Shown: in pieces, positions 8,924 to 15,907 of the stretch | Numbering within the stretch: position 1 is the stretch's first letter | Layout: the number at the start of each line of letters is the position of its first letter | DNA from: JALXCH01 sp964495805 | GTDB lineage: Bacteria; Calditrichota; Calditrichia; RBG-13-44-9 | NCBI GenBank assembly: GCA_964495805.1 | Contig: CAZBWV010000107.1 | Coordinates: 1 to 18,248 of the forward strand | DNA length: 18,248 bases | Direction of reading: 5' to 3' | Notes under the pieces: generated by a model | Databases searched by the model: none | What the model saw: the letters and a program-made list of their open reading frames with translations, nothing else | What the model was told of the DNA's origin: nothing | Program-made: the position numbers and the translations under genes

Positions 8924-9877
8924 TTATTTTTCAGGTGTTGGTCTCAGAACGCCATTTTCATCCCGTTTCAGCGGATAAGGCTGTTTGGGAAGCGGTGCAC
9001 CGGGAGCTTCCAGCACCGATTTTCCGTATTTCCAATCCGGCGGGCAAATGGCAATGTACCGGGCATAGCCACCCGTACCACCCAACGGTTTGGCATAACC
9101 AATCGCAATTAACGCACCGGCCTCAGGCACTTTGTCCAGATTGGTAACACCCTCTGCCTGGCAAAAGTAATTGTGCATTAGCCAGTATTCGCCTTCCAGA
9201 TTCGCAGTGGTATCGGTATCCAGAGGCTCATGACCATGGAACAGAATGTGGCGTTCCAGATGCAGGAATTTCAATGCATCCAGCGTAATTCCCGGGAAAG
9301 GTGCTTTGTTGAACCGCTCGGGATCCGTGGTCCATTTTTTATGCCAATCCGATCGAATCATGACCACCGAACCTTCAGGAATTTTGCCGTGCTTGGCTTC
9401 CCAGGCTTTGATGTCCTCCACTGAACAGTGATAACCGGGATCTTTCGCTACCTTTTCGTGAATATCGATGACCACCAGCGGACGCACTGCATAAGTTGCG
9501 GGCAAATCACTAATTGTGGCACCGTATTTGTCCCAGTGTGCCGGGGGGTCCAGCTGGGTTCCGTACTGATCTGTGGGAAGGAAATACGCCGTAGCAATGA
9601 ACCCGTGCTTGTCGTACGTGTACACTTCCCCCTTTTTCACATACCCGGGAATATCCGCTCCTGCCTTGGTGGGCATAAATTTCGCATGCCCGAAACCCGG
9701 CCAGACCGGTATCGTAGGACTGAACGCATACGTTAAATCCACATATTTACACCCCTTTAAAACCGAATTGTAAATATTCCACAGATCGGGTGCCATTTGT
9801 TTTGTTTGCGTCTGGCCGCAATGAAGCGAAAAGAGCACAAACACGGTTAGCGCTGCAAGTACAATAGCCCGTTTCAT
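8924..9877 (-). CDS. Exported cyclase-family protein (kynurenine formamidase/isatin hydrolase fold), probable lipoprotein
   Basis: This 317-residue protein matches the cyclase family (Pfam PF04199), metal-dependent hydrolases that open amide or lactam bonds, such as kynurenine formamidase and isatin hydrolase. The start VDLTYAFSPTIPVWPG (46-61) and the later EGVTNLDKVP block (242-251) are family features. The usual metal motif HxGTHxDxPxH appears as QYGTQLDPPAH (104-114), so both expected His ligands are Gln while D110, H114 and E242 are kept. GTQ-type variants occur in the family, so this may be a subfamily rather than a dead enzyme. Residues 1-19 are a signal sequence ending at C20 (FSLHC-GQ), a non-canonical lipobox. 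AAGGAGG precedes the ATG. It lies 70 bases after the aldehyde dehydrogenase gene and 18 before the barrel gene. Its substrate is unknown. Confidence 0.8.
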   Translation of the reverse strand: MKRAIVLAALTVFVLFSLHCGQTQTKQMAPDLWNIYNSVLKGCKYVDLTYAFSPTIPVWPGFGHAKFMPTKAGADIPGYVKKGEVYTYDKHGFIATAYFLPTDQYGTQLDPPAHWDKYGATISDLPATYAVRPLVVIDIHEKVAKDPGYHCSVEDIKAWEAKHGKIPEGSVVMIRSDWHKKWTTDPERFNKAPFPGITLDALKFLHLERHILFHGHEPLDTDTTANLEGEYWLMHNYFCQAEGVTNLDKVPEAGALIAIGYAKPLGGTGGYARYIAICPPDWKYGKSVLEAPGAPLPKQPYPLKRDENGVLRPTPEK

Positions 9878-9947
9878 AGTAAGCCTCCTTAATTTTGGTT
9901 AAACTGGGGATTTCTTAGACCTCCAGCTCCTCTCTATTTCAAAAATC

Positions 9948-11360
9948 TTACAGGTTAAAACAAACCACTTTGGGTTCGGTCATTTCCTGTAAGGCGAACT
10001 TGATTCCCTCTCGGCCCAATCCACTGCGCTTCACACCACCGAAAGGCATCATATCCACACGATAATCGGAGGAATCGTTTACCATCACGCCACCCACTTC
10101 CAGTTCATGAATGGCTTTAAACGCTTTGTTGATGTCCCGGGTAAAAATTCCCGCCTGTAATCCATAGGGAACACTGTTGGCGCGGCGTATCGCTTCGTCC
10201 AGGTCTTTCACTTTGTACAGATTCACCACCGGCCCGAATACCTCCTGACGATCCACCTCCACTCCTTCCGGCACATCGGCCAGAACGGTAGCTTCGTAAA
10301 TGGAACCATGGCGTTTTCCGCCTGCCAGCAAGCGGGCACCTTTTTCAATGGCATGGTTGACCCATTTTTCCACCCGCATGGCTTCTTCCACAGTGATCAT
10401 GGGACCGATGTCCGAATTTTCGTCTAACTGATACCCGGCTTTCACCCGGGAGGCACGTTCGGCAAATTTCCGCTCGAACTCATCGTAAATTTCCTCTTCA
10501 ATAAACACCCGTTGCACACCCAGGCAATTTTGCCCCACAGCCCAGAAAGCGCCCGAAACGGTAAGTTCCACTGCCTGATCCAGGTCGGCATCTTTCAGTA
10601 CAATCACCGGTGAATTGGAGCCTAACTCCATGCCAATCTTTTTCAATCCCGCTTTGCGAACTATTTCCATCCCGGCCTCATATCCGCCGGTAAAAGTAAT
10701 CATGCGCACTCGTTCGTCGGTTACCAGCGCATCGCTCAATTCCGAACCGTAACCGGTCACGATATTCAGCACTTTGTAAGGTAACCCCGCCTCTATGAGC
10801 ACTTCGCCTAACTTCAGGGCAGAGAGAGGGGTGACCGTGGCGGGTTTCAGTACTACTGAGTTGCCGCCGGCTATGGCGGGTCCCAGTTTGTGCGCCACCA
10901 GATTTAACGGATCGTTAAACGGGGTAATGGCCACAATAATGCCGATGGGGAATCGGTAATAATACCCCACCCGATTCTCTGAGCCGGGCATGTTGTCGAA
11001 CGGAATCGTTTCGCCCAGCACCCGGCGCGCTTCCTCAGCCGAAATCTGCATGGTGTTAATGCAGCGGGTCACCTCTTTGCGTGCCTCCTTGATGGTTTTG
11101 CTCCCTTCGGTGGCAATGGTACGGGCAAACTCCTCGTGCCGCTCTTCAATCAGCGCCGCCGCTTTGTTAAGAATTCGAATCCGTTCGTGCACGGGAAGCT
11201 TCCGGCTAATCCGGTAACCTTCCTCAGCCATATCGATGGCTTTCTGCACATCTTCCGCGGTTCCGCGGGGAACGGTATCAATCACTTCATTATTGTAAGG
11301 ATTGCGAACTTCTATTTTCTCCGGTTTGTCAATCCAGTTTTCGCCAATGAGCATTTTCAT
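9948..11360 (-). CDS. NAD(P)-dependent aldehyde dehydrogenase (non-phosphorylating ALDH superfamily)
   Basis: This 470-residue enzyme oxidises an aldehyde to the acid with NAD(P)+. The catalytic set is intact: N149 in TPFNDP (oxyanion), E245 in MELGSNSP (general base) and C279 in GQNCLGVQR (nucleophile). The later blocks EVFGPVV and MPFGGVKRSGLGREG are also present. The overall character (NPYNNEVIDTVPRG start, PFNDPLNLVAHKLGPA) is nearest the lactaldehyde/succinate-semialdehyde/NADP-glyceraldehyde-3-phosphate group, and I cannot choose the substrate from sequence. The start at 11360 follows GAAGGAG at 8 bases; a longer in-frame reading to 11405 would overlap the previous gene. It begins 19 bases after the homoserine dehydrogenase stop. 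With that partner, aspartate semialdehyde is a reasonable candidate substrate (inference). Confidence 0.9.
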   Translation of the reverse strand: MKMLIGENWIDKPEKIEVRNPYNNEVIDTVPRGTAEDVQKAIDMAEEGYRISRKLPVHERIRILNKAAALIEERHEEFARTIATEGSKTIKEARKEVTRCINTMQISAEEARRVLGETIPFDNMPGSENRVGYYYRFPIGIIVAITPFNDPLNLVAHKLGPAIAGGNSVVLKPATVTPLSALKLGEVLIEAGLPYKVLNIVTGYGSELSDALVTDERVRMITFTGGYEAGMEIVRKAGLKKIGMELGSNSPVIVLKDADLDQAVELTVSGAFWAVGQNCLGVQRVFIEEEIYDEFERKFAERASRVKAGYQLDENSDIGPMITVEEAMRVEKWVNHAIEKGARLLAGGKRHGSIYEATVLADVPEGVEVDRQEVFGPVVNLYKVKDLDEAIRRANSVPYGLQAGIFTRDINKAFKAIHELEVGGVMVNDSSDYRVDMMPFGGVKRSGLGREGIKFALQEMTEPKVVCFNL

Positions 11361-11379
11361 CACTTTTCTCCTTCTTTTT

Positions 11380-12411
11380 TCAGGCCATTTTTTGATGGAT
11401 GGCAATTAAATCGTTCAGTACGGCATAGCCGGTTTCATGTTTTCCGGCACCGGGCCCAACAATGGTTACCTGCTGAAGGTAGTCCGTGGTTAACGTAACC
11501 GCATTGGTTGCACCTTTCACCCCGGCCAGGGGGTGGCTGTTGGGAATTCGCTGCGGTTTCACCGATGCCATTATCCGACCGTTTCGGTTTTCCACCGATG
11601 CAATCAGCTTCCAGCTCTCGTTCTGTTTTTTGGCTTCCTCCACATCTGCTACGGAGATATCGGTAATTCCTTGCCGATCCACATCCTCTTTGGAAATCCG
11701 ATGCTGGAAAAGTGCCTGGGAGAGAATCATCACTTTTGCCACCGCATCCCATCCTTCCACATCCGCTTCAGGATTGGCTTCCGCATAACCCAATTCCTGC
11801 GCCTTCTTTAACGCCTCCTGGTAAGCCATTCCTTCTTCCATACGGGTGAGAATGTAGTTACAGGTACCGTTCACAATGCCTTCTACCTTCTGAATTTCCA
11901 GCCCGGCCAATCCTGTTTCAGCAAGATTCAGCAAAGGCGTACCGGCCAGCACCGTCCCTTCGTAACGAAACTGCACCTGTTTCTCCCGGGCCAGCTGAAG
12001 CAATGTGGACAGGTACAGTGCACACGGTCCTTTGTTGGTGGTAATGGCATGATGTCCTGTTTCCAGAGCAGTGCGGATAAAACTCAGTGCCGGTTCCCCG
12101 GTCTGTAGATTGGTGGGGGTTAGCTCAACCAATACATGGTAATCCATCTGCTTGAGCAGCTCTTCGGTTGTGATGTTTTTCACAGCAAGACCCGCACCTG
12201 CAAACCCATCCTCCAGACTTACCGCTTTCAGTGCCTGTTCCAGAGCAACTCCCTGTTCGGAAACCGCCACACCATACTTCAAGTCAGCAATGGCCACAAC
12301 AGAAGGTTCCAGTTGATAGTGTTTTTGGAGTTGTTCTTTCTTCCGGAGAAGTAATTCGGCAAATCCCTGCCCAACGGTTCCAAAACCAATCATCACCAGT
12401 TTTACTTTCAT
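11380..12411 (-). CDS. Homoserine dehydrogenase family protein, short form without ACT domain
   Basis: This 343-residue NAD(P)-dependent enzyme interconverts aspartate semialdehyde and homoserine in well-studied relatives. The Rossmann motif GFGTVGQG (9-16) is followed by TNKGP with K127, the block EGIVNGTCNYIL (177-188) and the active-site segment EANPEADVEGWDAVAK (211-226). In that segment E211, D222 and K226 correspond to the yeast enzyme's E208, D219 and K223. The C-terminal GPGAGKHETGYAV block is also present. It lacks the regulatory ACT domain and is not fused or adjacent to aspartokinase, threonine synthase or homoserine kinase. Instead it sits between an IclR regulator and an aldehyde dehydrogenase, which points to a catabolic or non-housekeeping role (inference). 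The ATG follows GGGGAGG at close spacing. It could still be the cell's biosynthetic hom gene in an unusual place, so no symbol is given. Confidence 0.85.
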   Translation of the reverse strand: MKVKLVMIGFGTVGQGFAELLLRKKEQLQKHYQLEPSVVAIADLKYGVAVSEQGVALEQALKAVSLEDGFAGAGLAVKNITTEELLKQMDYHVLVELTPTNLQTGEPALSFIRTALETGHHAITTNKGPCALYLSTLLQLAREKQVQFRYEGTVLAGTPLLNLAETGLAGLEIQKVEGIVNGTCNYILTRMEEGMAYQEALKKAQELGYAEANPEADVEGWDAVAKVMILSQALFQHRISKEDVDRQGITDISVADVEEAKKQNESWKLIASVENRNGRIMASVKPQRIPNSHPLAGVKGATNAVTLTTDYLQQVTIVGPGAGKHETGYAVLNDLIAIHQKMA

Positions 12412-12444
12412 ACAGCCTCCCCAGCTTTTTTAATCAAATGTCCA

Positions 12445-12468
12445 GATTCCCGATCGTGCTCGGGAATC
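12445..12468 (-). other. Stem-loop between iclR and the homoserine dehydrogenase gene
   Basis: A perfect 9-bp inverted repeat, GATTCCCGA (12445-12453) and TCGGGAATC (12460-12468), encloses a 6-base loop and can be extended by CAG/CTG across one bulged base. It lies 12 bases after the iclR stop codon. Neither strand has a U-tract, so it is not a strong intrinsic terminator. It may be an RNA-processing or stabilising structure, or a weak attenuator that sets regulator expression apart from the downstream genes. Confidence 0.5.
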
Positions 12469-12480
12469 CTGTTTGCGGAA

Positions 12481-13263
12481 TTACAGGAAATCCCGCAAGG
12501 TCATTTTATTGGCATGAATTTGTTTCTGAATTCTGTTTGCCGCTTCCTTCAGCAGTTCTACCTGTCGAGGAATGGTTTCTTCGGAAACCTGAGAAAGCGC
12601 ACCGGACACGCTGATAGCCACAATGGGTTTTCCATCGTATCCTAAAATGGGAACCGCAACACAGCGCAATCCTTCTTCAAATTCCTCATCATCCAGAGCA
12701 TATCCTCGCTGCCTGGTTAACCGAAGATCTTCTTTTAATAATTCGGGGTCCGTAATAGAATTTTTGGTGAGGGCATAGAGCTTCTGACGATTAAGCAGGG
12801 CATTCAGTTCATCATCGGGAAGATGAGCCAGCATACTTTTTCCTAAAGCCGTACAATAGGCAGGATACCGCGCTCCAATATGTGTGTTAATCTGTAAACT
12901 TTTCCGACAACGAATTTTATCCACATAAAGCACTTCATCTTCTCGTAAGGTAGCCAAGTGCACGGTCATCTTGATTTTTTCTACCAGCTCTTCCAGGATG
13001 GGATGCATTTGCTGAATCACATTGTCCCGAATGGGTACCCGATAACCCAACTCAAACAGACGCAAACCCAATTTGTAAAAACCGGTTTTTTCGTCACGGC
13101 AGATGATTCCCACATCTTCCAGGGATTTCAGAAAACGGAAAACGGTGGCTTTGTTTAGGCCAGTTTTCCGACTGATTTCAGTTACTCCCTGTAAAGGGGA
13201 ATCCACGGTAAAAGTTTCCAGAATTTGAAAAGCGCGTTTTACTGAGTTATTTTGTATCGCCAT
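12481..13263 (-). CDS. IclR-family transcriptional regulator
   Basis: This protein of about 260 residues has the IclR layout: an N-terminal winged helix-turn-helix (SVKRAFQILETF, then helices about 27-49 with GLNKATVFRFLKSLEDVGII), a linker helix, and a C-terminal effector-binding domain with typical blocks such as PAYCTALGKSMLA, RGYALDDEEFEEGLRCVAVPI and AISVSGA. IclR proteins usually control catabolic operons, often including their own gene. Here it heads a minus-strand run with homoserine dehydrogenase, aldehyde dehydrogenase, exported hydrolase-like, porin and symporter genes. The start at ATG 13263 has no Shine-Dalgarno sequence; a TTG two codons upstream (13269) is possible. The predicted transcription start lies within about 7 bases of the ATG, so translation may be nearly leaderless. 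The effector is unknown. Confidence 0.92.
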   Translation of the reverse strand: MAIQNNSVKRAFQILETFTVDSPLQGVTEISRKTGLNKATVFRFLKSLEDVGIICRDEKTGFYKLGLRLFELGYRVPIRDNVIQQMHPILEELVEKIKMTVHLATLREDEVLYVDKIRCRKSLQINTHIGARYPAYCTALGKSMLAHLPDDELNALLNRQKLYALTKNSITDPELLKEDLRLTRQRGYALDDEEFEEGLRCVAVPILGYDGKPIVAISVSGALSQVSEETIPRQVELLKEAANRIQKQIHANKMTLRDFL

Positions 13264-13269
13264 AGCCAA

Positions 13270-13288
13270 TGTTTCATTATATGAAACA
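13270..13288. promoter_or_regulatory. Probable IclR-type operator (perfect palindrome)
   Basis: TGTTTCAT and ATGAAACA form a perfect 8-bp inverted repeat around a TAT spacer. GTTTCA/TGAAAC half-sites are typical of IclR-family operators such as KdgR boxes. The site overlaps the -10 box of the iclR promoter and lies 6 bases upstream of its ATG, so a bound regulator would block RNA polymerase. I found no second perfect copy elsewhere in the window. Confidence 0.7.
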
Positions 13289-13304
13289 GCGTTTTATTAT
13301 TCAA
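13276..13304 (-). promoter_or_regulatory. Sigma70-type promoter of the iclR operon
   Basis: On the minus strand TTGAAT (13304-13299) is followed, after exactly 17 bases, by a consensus TATAAT (13281-13276). Transcription would start near 13269-13270, only 6-7 bases before the iclR ATG. The -10 box is part of the TGTTTCAT-TAT-ATGAAACA palindrome. This is the best promoter match in the window. Confidence 0.75.
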
Positions 13305-13413
13305 ACCAATTTAATTGAAAAAAGGGAATTTGTCAATAGGTGAATTGAAAATTTTTTAGAATCTCCGATGAGTGGCTGGAAACCTCCCCTTTATCCCTTT
13401 TAATAATCCCAAC

Positions 13414-13443
13414 AAAAAAGCCGGAACCCTGAGGCTCCGGCTT
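13414..13443 (-). terminator. Rho-independent terminator after the TPR lipoprotein gene
   Basis: AAGCCGGA (13418-13425) pairs with TCCGGCTT (13436-13443), with an inner CC/GG pair around CTGA. On the minus strand the stem runs into six T residues (13419-13414). It lies 37 bases after the TPR gene stop and separates the mtnA-TPR transcript from the iclR promoter. Confidence 0.85.
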
Positions 13444-13480
13444 AGAAGTTGAATTCAACCCATATCTTTCACGAACTGGA

Positions 13481-14608
13481 TTAGCTTCCGCCCTGTAGTT
13501 TTTTCTGCATTTCGAACGCTTCCTGCGCTTTTTCCTTGTTCCCCAACTGCGCGTAAATAACACCCAGATTATTCCACAGCAACGCGGAATCAGGGAATTT
13601 CTTTACCGCATCCTGCAGGAAGGGTAAGGCTTCAGCATAGATTTCCTCGAATTTTTTGCGATATTCACTCTTCTTGGCAGCATCCTCTTCTTCGTTGTAT
13701 TTTTCCACCCACTTCTGAGCCTTCTGGATATAGCACAGGCTGAGCACTTCCGCAGCGTCTTTGTTCTCGGGATCCATCTCCAGGGTCTTTTTCAGGAAGG
13801 GAATAGCCTCCGCGTACTTTTTCTCGTTGTACATCAGAATACCAATGTTAAACGGGATGGATACATTGTTCGGTTCCAGCTCCATGCTTTTCTGATAGTA
13901 CTCAATGGCTTTATCCGGTTGTTCTTTTTTTACGTACAACTCACCCAGGGACATGTATGCCAGGCTATTCTTGGGATTGATTTTCAGTGCTTTCTGGTAA
14001 ATCGCCTCAGCTTTATCCAGTTCATTAATCTGGAAGAAAAAGTCACCGATTTTCACCAGCAAGGTGTCGTTCTGATTCTCATTCTGAATCACTTTTTCGA
14101 TGAAGTTAATTGCTTTGGTGGTATCGCCCAGTTGCAGGAAGGAGACGGCCAGCGGCGTAAGTGGTTCGGTTCGGCCGGGATAGGCTTCGTACGCTTTCAT
14201 GAATTTTTCCGCTGCCTTTTTGAACAGTTCCTTCTTTTTCTGAGGATCCTGTTCTTGCCGTGCTTTTTCGTAGTAGTTTTTCAATCCGGAATTGTAATTC
14301 TCGGCAAAATAGTTAAATCGCAAGCGTTCAATATCATCTTTGAATTTGGGGGAAATTGCCAGACTCTTTTCGAAGCATTCGTTCATTTCCTTGTACTCTT
14401 CCCGGCGCCCATGCAGTTCACCCAACAGGAACCAGGCTTCCGGATCGTTGGGATATTTTTTCACTGCTTCCTGAGCCAGTTTGTACGCTTCATCGTAGAG
14501 CCCTTGCTGCATATTTACCACCACACCTTCCACTTCCGGTGGCCGACATCCACTCAGCCAGATGGCACCGATGAAAAGGACCACAATGAGACCAAATAAC
14601 TTTTTCAT
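13481..14608 (-). CDS. TPR-repeat lipoprotein
   Basis: This 375-residue protein has a lipoprotein signal (residues 1-20) with a canonical lipobox LSGC at C21. It then consists almost wholly of tetratricopeptide repeats: units near 57-90, then several in series over about 185-290 (for example LAYMSLGELYVKKEQPDKAI), and a last one near the C-terminus (LLWNNLGVIYAQLGNKEKAQ). A charged, coil-like insert rich in Lys/Glu/Gln interrupts the series around 110-135. TPR lipoproteins act as protein-binding scaffolds in the envelope; the partner cannot be read from sequence. AAGGAG precedes the ATG, and the start overlaps the mtnA stop as ATGA, so the two are translationally coupled. A clear terminator follows. 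Confidence 0.88.
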   Translation of the reverse strand: MKKLFGLIVVLFIGAIWLSGCRPPEVEGVVVNMQQGLYDEAYKLAQEAVKKYPNDPEAWFLLGELHGRREEYKEMNECFEKSLAISPKFKDDIERLRFNYFAENYNSGLKNYYEKARQEQDPQKKKELFKKAAEKFMKAYEAYPGRTEPLTPLAVSFLQLGDTTKAINFIEKVIQNENQNDTLLVKIGDFFFQINELDKAEAIYQKALKINPKNSLAYMSLGELYVKKEQPDKAIEYYQKSMELEPNNVSIPFNIGILMYNEKKYAEAIPFLKKTLEMDPENKDAAEVLSLCYIQKAQKWVEKYNEEEDAAKKSEYRKKFEEIYAEALPFLQDAVKKFPDSALLWNNLGVIYAQLGNKEKAQEAFEMQKKLQGGS

Positions 14609-15678
14609 ACAATTAGCTCCTTGTTATTTTGATGAATTTGAGAATTTATTTTTAACCGTTGAATCGAATCGGCATAAGGCGGCGATAAAACTCCCGTCTC
14701 GGTAACAATTCCGCTAATCAAATGAGCAGGGGTGACATCGAACGCGGGATTCCAGCAATCGGCATCCGCCACGGTAATGGGCAGACGGTCCCAGATGTGA
14801 GTTACCTCACTGCAGGGGCGTTGCTCAATGGGAATTTCCTTCCCGCTGTCCAGAGAAACATCGAATGTGGAGAGGGGTGCCGCGACGTAAAAGGGGATGT
14901 GATGATGCTGGCAGAGCACGGACAGGTTGTAGGTGCCAATTTTATTGGCCACATCTCCGTTGCGGGTAATACGGTCAGCACCCACAATTACCACATCCAC
15001 CATCCCCTGTTGCATGGCATAAGCAGCCATGTTATCGGTGATTAATCGGGCAGGAATTCCCGCCTGATGCAATTCCCACATGGTTAACCGTGCCCCCTGA
15101 AGCAACGGACGGGTTTCGTCCACCAGCACCTGAATCCGTTTACCTTGCTGGTGGGCTGTGTACACAATTCCCAGCGCCGTTCCGATACCGGCAGTTGCCA
15201 GTGCACCGGTGTTGCAGTGGGTCAGAATGGTCATTCCATCCTGAATCAGTTCAGCACCAAACGCTCCGATTTTCCGGCAACGGGTTTCATCGTCCTGCTG
15301 GAGTTCGTGCGCCAGCTTCAGGGAATAAGCAATAAGTTCTTCCGGTGAAGTATCGGCATGCTGCAGATGGTTCAGCACCCATTCCAGTGCCCAGCGCAAA
15401 TTGACTGCGGTCGGACGGGCCTGGCTTAAATACTGAACCATTTTTTCGGCAACGGATAGGAGCTCTTCCCGTGTGGTCACGTGCTGATTTCGCAGCGCCA
15501 GATGAAGTCCGTAGGCAGCTGCCACACCAATGGCAGGAGCACCGCGCACCCGAAGCTTGCGAATCGCTTCGAAAACCTCCTCCACCGTGCTCAAATCCCG
15601 GTAAATAAGGCGCTCCGGTAGCTGCGTTTGATCCACAATCCGCAGCTTTTCTCCTGTCCATTGAATACTTTTTATCAT
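14605..15678 (-). CDS. mtnA: S-methyl-5-thioribose-1-phosphate isomerase
   Basis: MtnA converts methylthioribose-1-phosphate to methylthioribulose-1-phosphate in the methionine salvage pathway. The 357-residue length is normal. Characteristic segments are RGAPAIGVAAAYG (about 45-57), HCNTGALATAGIGTALG with the catalytic C155, DETRPLLQGARLT, and VGADRITRNGDVANKIGTY with the catalytic D235. C155 and D235 correspond to Cys160 and Asp240 of the Bacillus enzyme. The ATG at 15678 has only a weak GTGGA just upstream, and an in-frame TGA close by excludes a longer form. No other methionine salvage gene lies in the window. The paralogous eIF2B-like ribose-1,5-bisphosphate isomerases share the fold, but the motifs fit MtnA better. 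Confidence 0.93.
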   Translation of the reverse strand: MIKSIQWTGEKLRIVDQTQLPERLIYRDLSTVEEVFEAIRKLRVRGAPAIGVAAAYGLHLALRNQHVTTREELLSVAEKMVQYLSQARPTAVNLRWALEWVLNHLQHADTSPEELIAYSLKLAHELQQDDETRCRKIGAFGAELIQDGMTILTHCNTGALATAGIGTALGIVYTAHQQGKRIQVLVDETRPLLQGARLTMWELHQAGIPARLITDNMAAYAMQQGMVDVVIVGADRITRNGDVANKIGTYNLSVLCQHHHIPFYVAAPLSTFDVSLDSGKEIPIEQRPCSEVTHIWDRLPITVADADCWNPAFDVTPAHLISGIVTETGVLSPPYADSIQRLKINSQIHQNNKELIV

Positions 15679-15707
15679 TCCACAAACTCACATTCCATAA
15701 ACAAAAA

Positions 15708-15736
15708 AATTTAGAATAATGTCCCAAACAATTCAA
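15708..15736 (-). promoter_or_regulatory. Candidate sigma70 promoter of mtnA
   Basis: On the minus strand TTGAAT (15736-15731) is followed after 17 bases by TAAATT (15713-15708). Transcription would start near 15701 and give a leader of about 23 bases before the mtnA ATG. The -35 hexamer is the same as in the iclR promoter. Confidence 0.5.
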
Positions 15737-15757
15737 GATATTTTATTTTTATTGTAT

Positions 15758-15787
15758 TTGGGGTATTTTTTACTTTCTTCGTATAAA
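15758..15787 (+). promoter_or_regulatory. Candidate promoter of the secreted Omp28-like gene
   Basis: TTGGGG (15758-15763) is followed after 18 bases by TATAAA (15782-15787) on the plus strand. The start would fall near 15794 and give a leader of about 114 bases that contains the 15807-15845 stem-loop. The -35 match is poor, so this is a tentative call. Confidence 0.35.
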
Positions 15788-15806
15788 ATTAACAGAAACG
15801 TGAATG

Positions 15807-15845
15807 CTTGATTGACGATTCCAATAAAATCCTTTTTCAATCAAG
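15807..15845 (+). other. Inverted repeat in the leader of the secreted-protein gene
   Basis: CTTGATTGA (15807-15815) and TCAATCAAG (15837-15845) are perfect 9-base inverted repeats with a 21-base spacer, located 62 bases before the ATG. As DNA it could be a regulator site; as RNA it could form a leader hairpin, leaving the ribosome site free. It does not match a riboswitch class I recognise. Confidence 0.45.
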
Positions 15846-15907
15846 TAAAAATGATTATTTTTCCGGATGGCACAATTTACATTCATTTTAACATCAGGAG
15901 GAAGTAT

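Noticed and set aside
13333..13563. Open frame of 76 codons on the minus strand between iclR and the TPR gene
   Set aside because: It runs out of the TPR gene through its terminator in another frame, with a basic, unstructured translation.
13919..14599. Open frame of 226 codons on the plus strand
   Set aside because: It is the antisense shadow of the TPR gene; its Phe/Gln-rich composition mirrors the Lys/Glu-rich TPR codons.
15287..15736. Open frame of 149 codons on the minus strand in another frame of mtnA
   Set aside because: It overlaps the conserved mtnA N-terminal half and shows no family features.
15812..15907. Longer start for the secreted-protein gene
   Set aside because: It would place 32 residues before an otherwise perfect signal peptide and lacks a ribosome site, while AGGAGG precedes the ATG at 15908.
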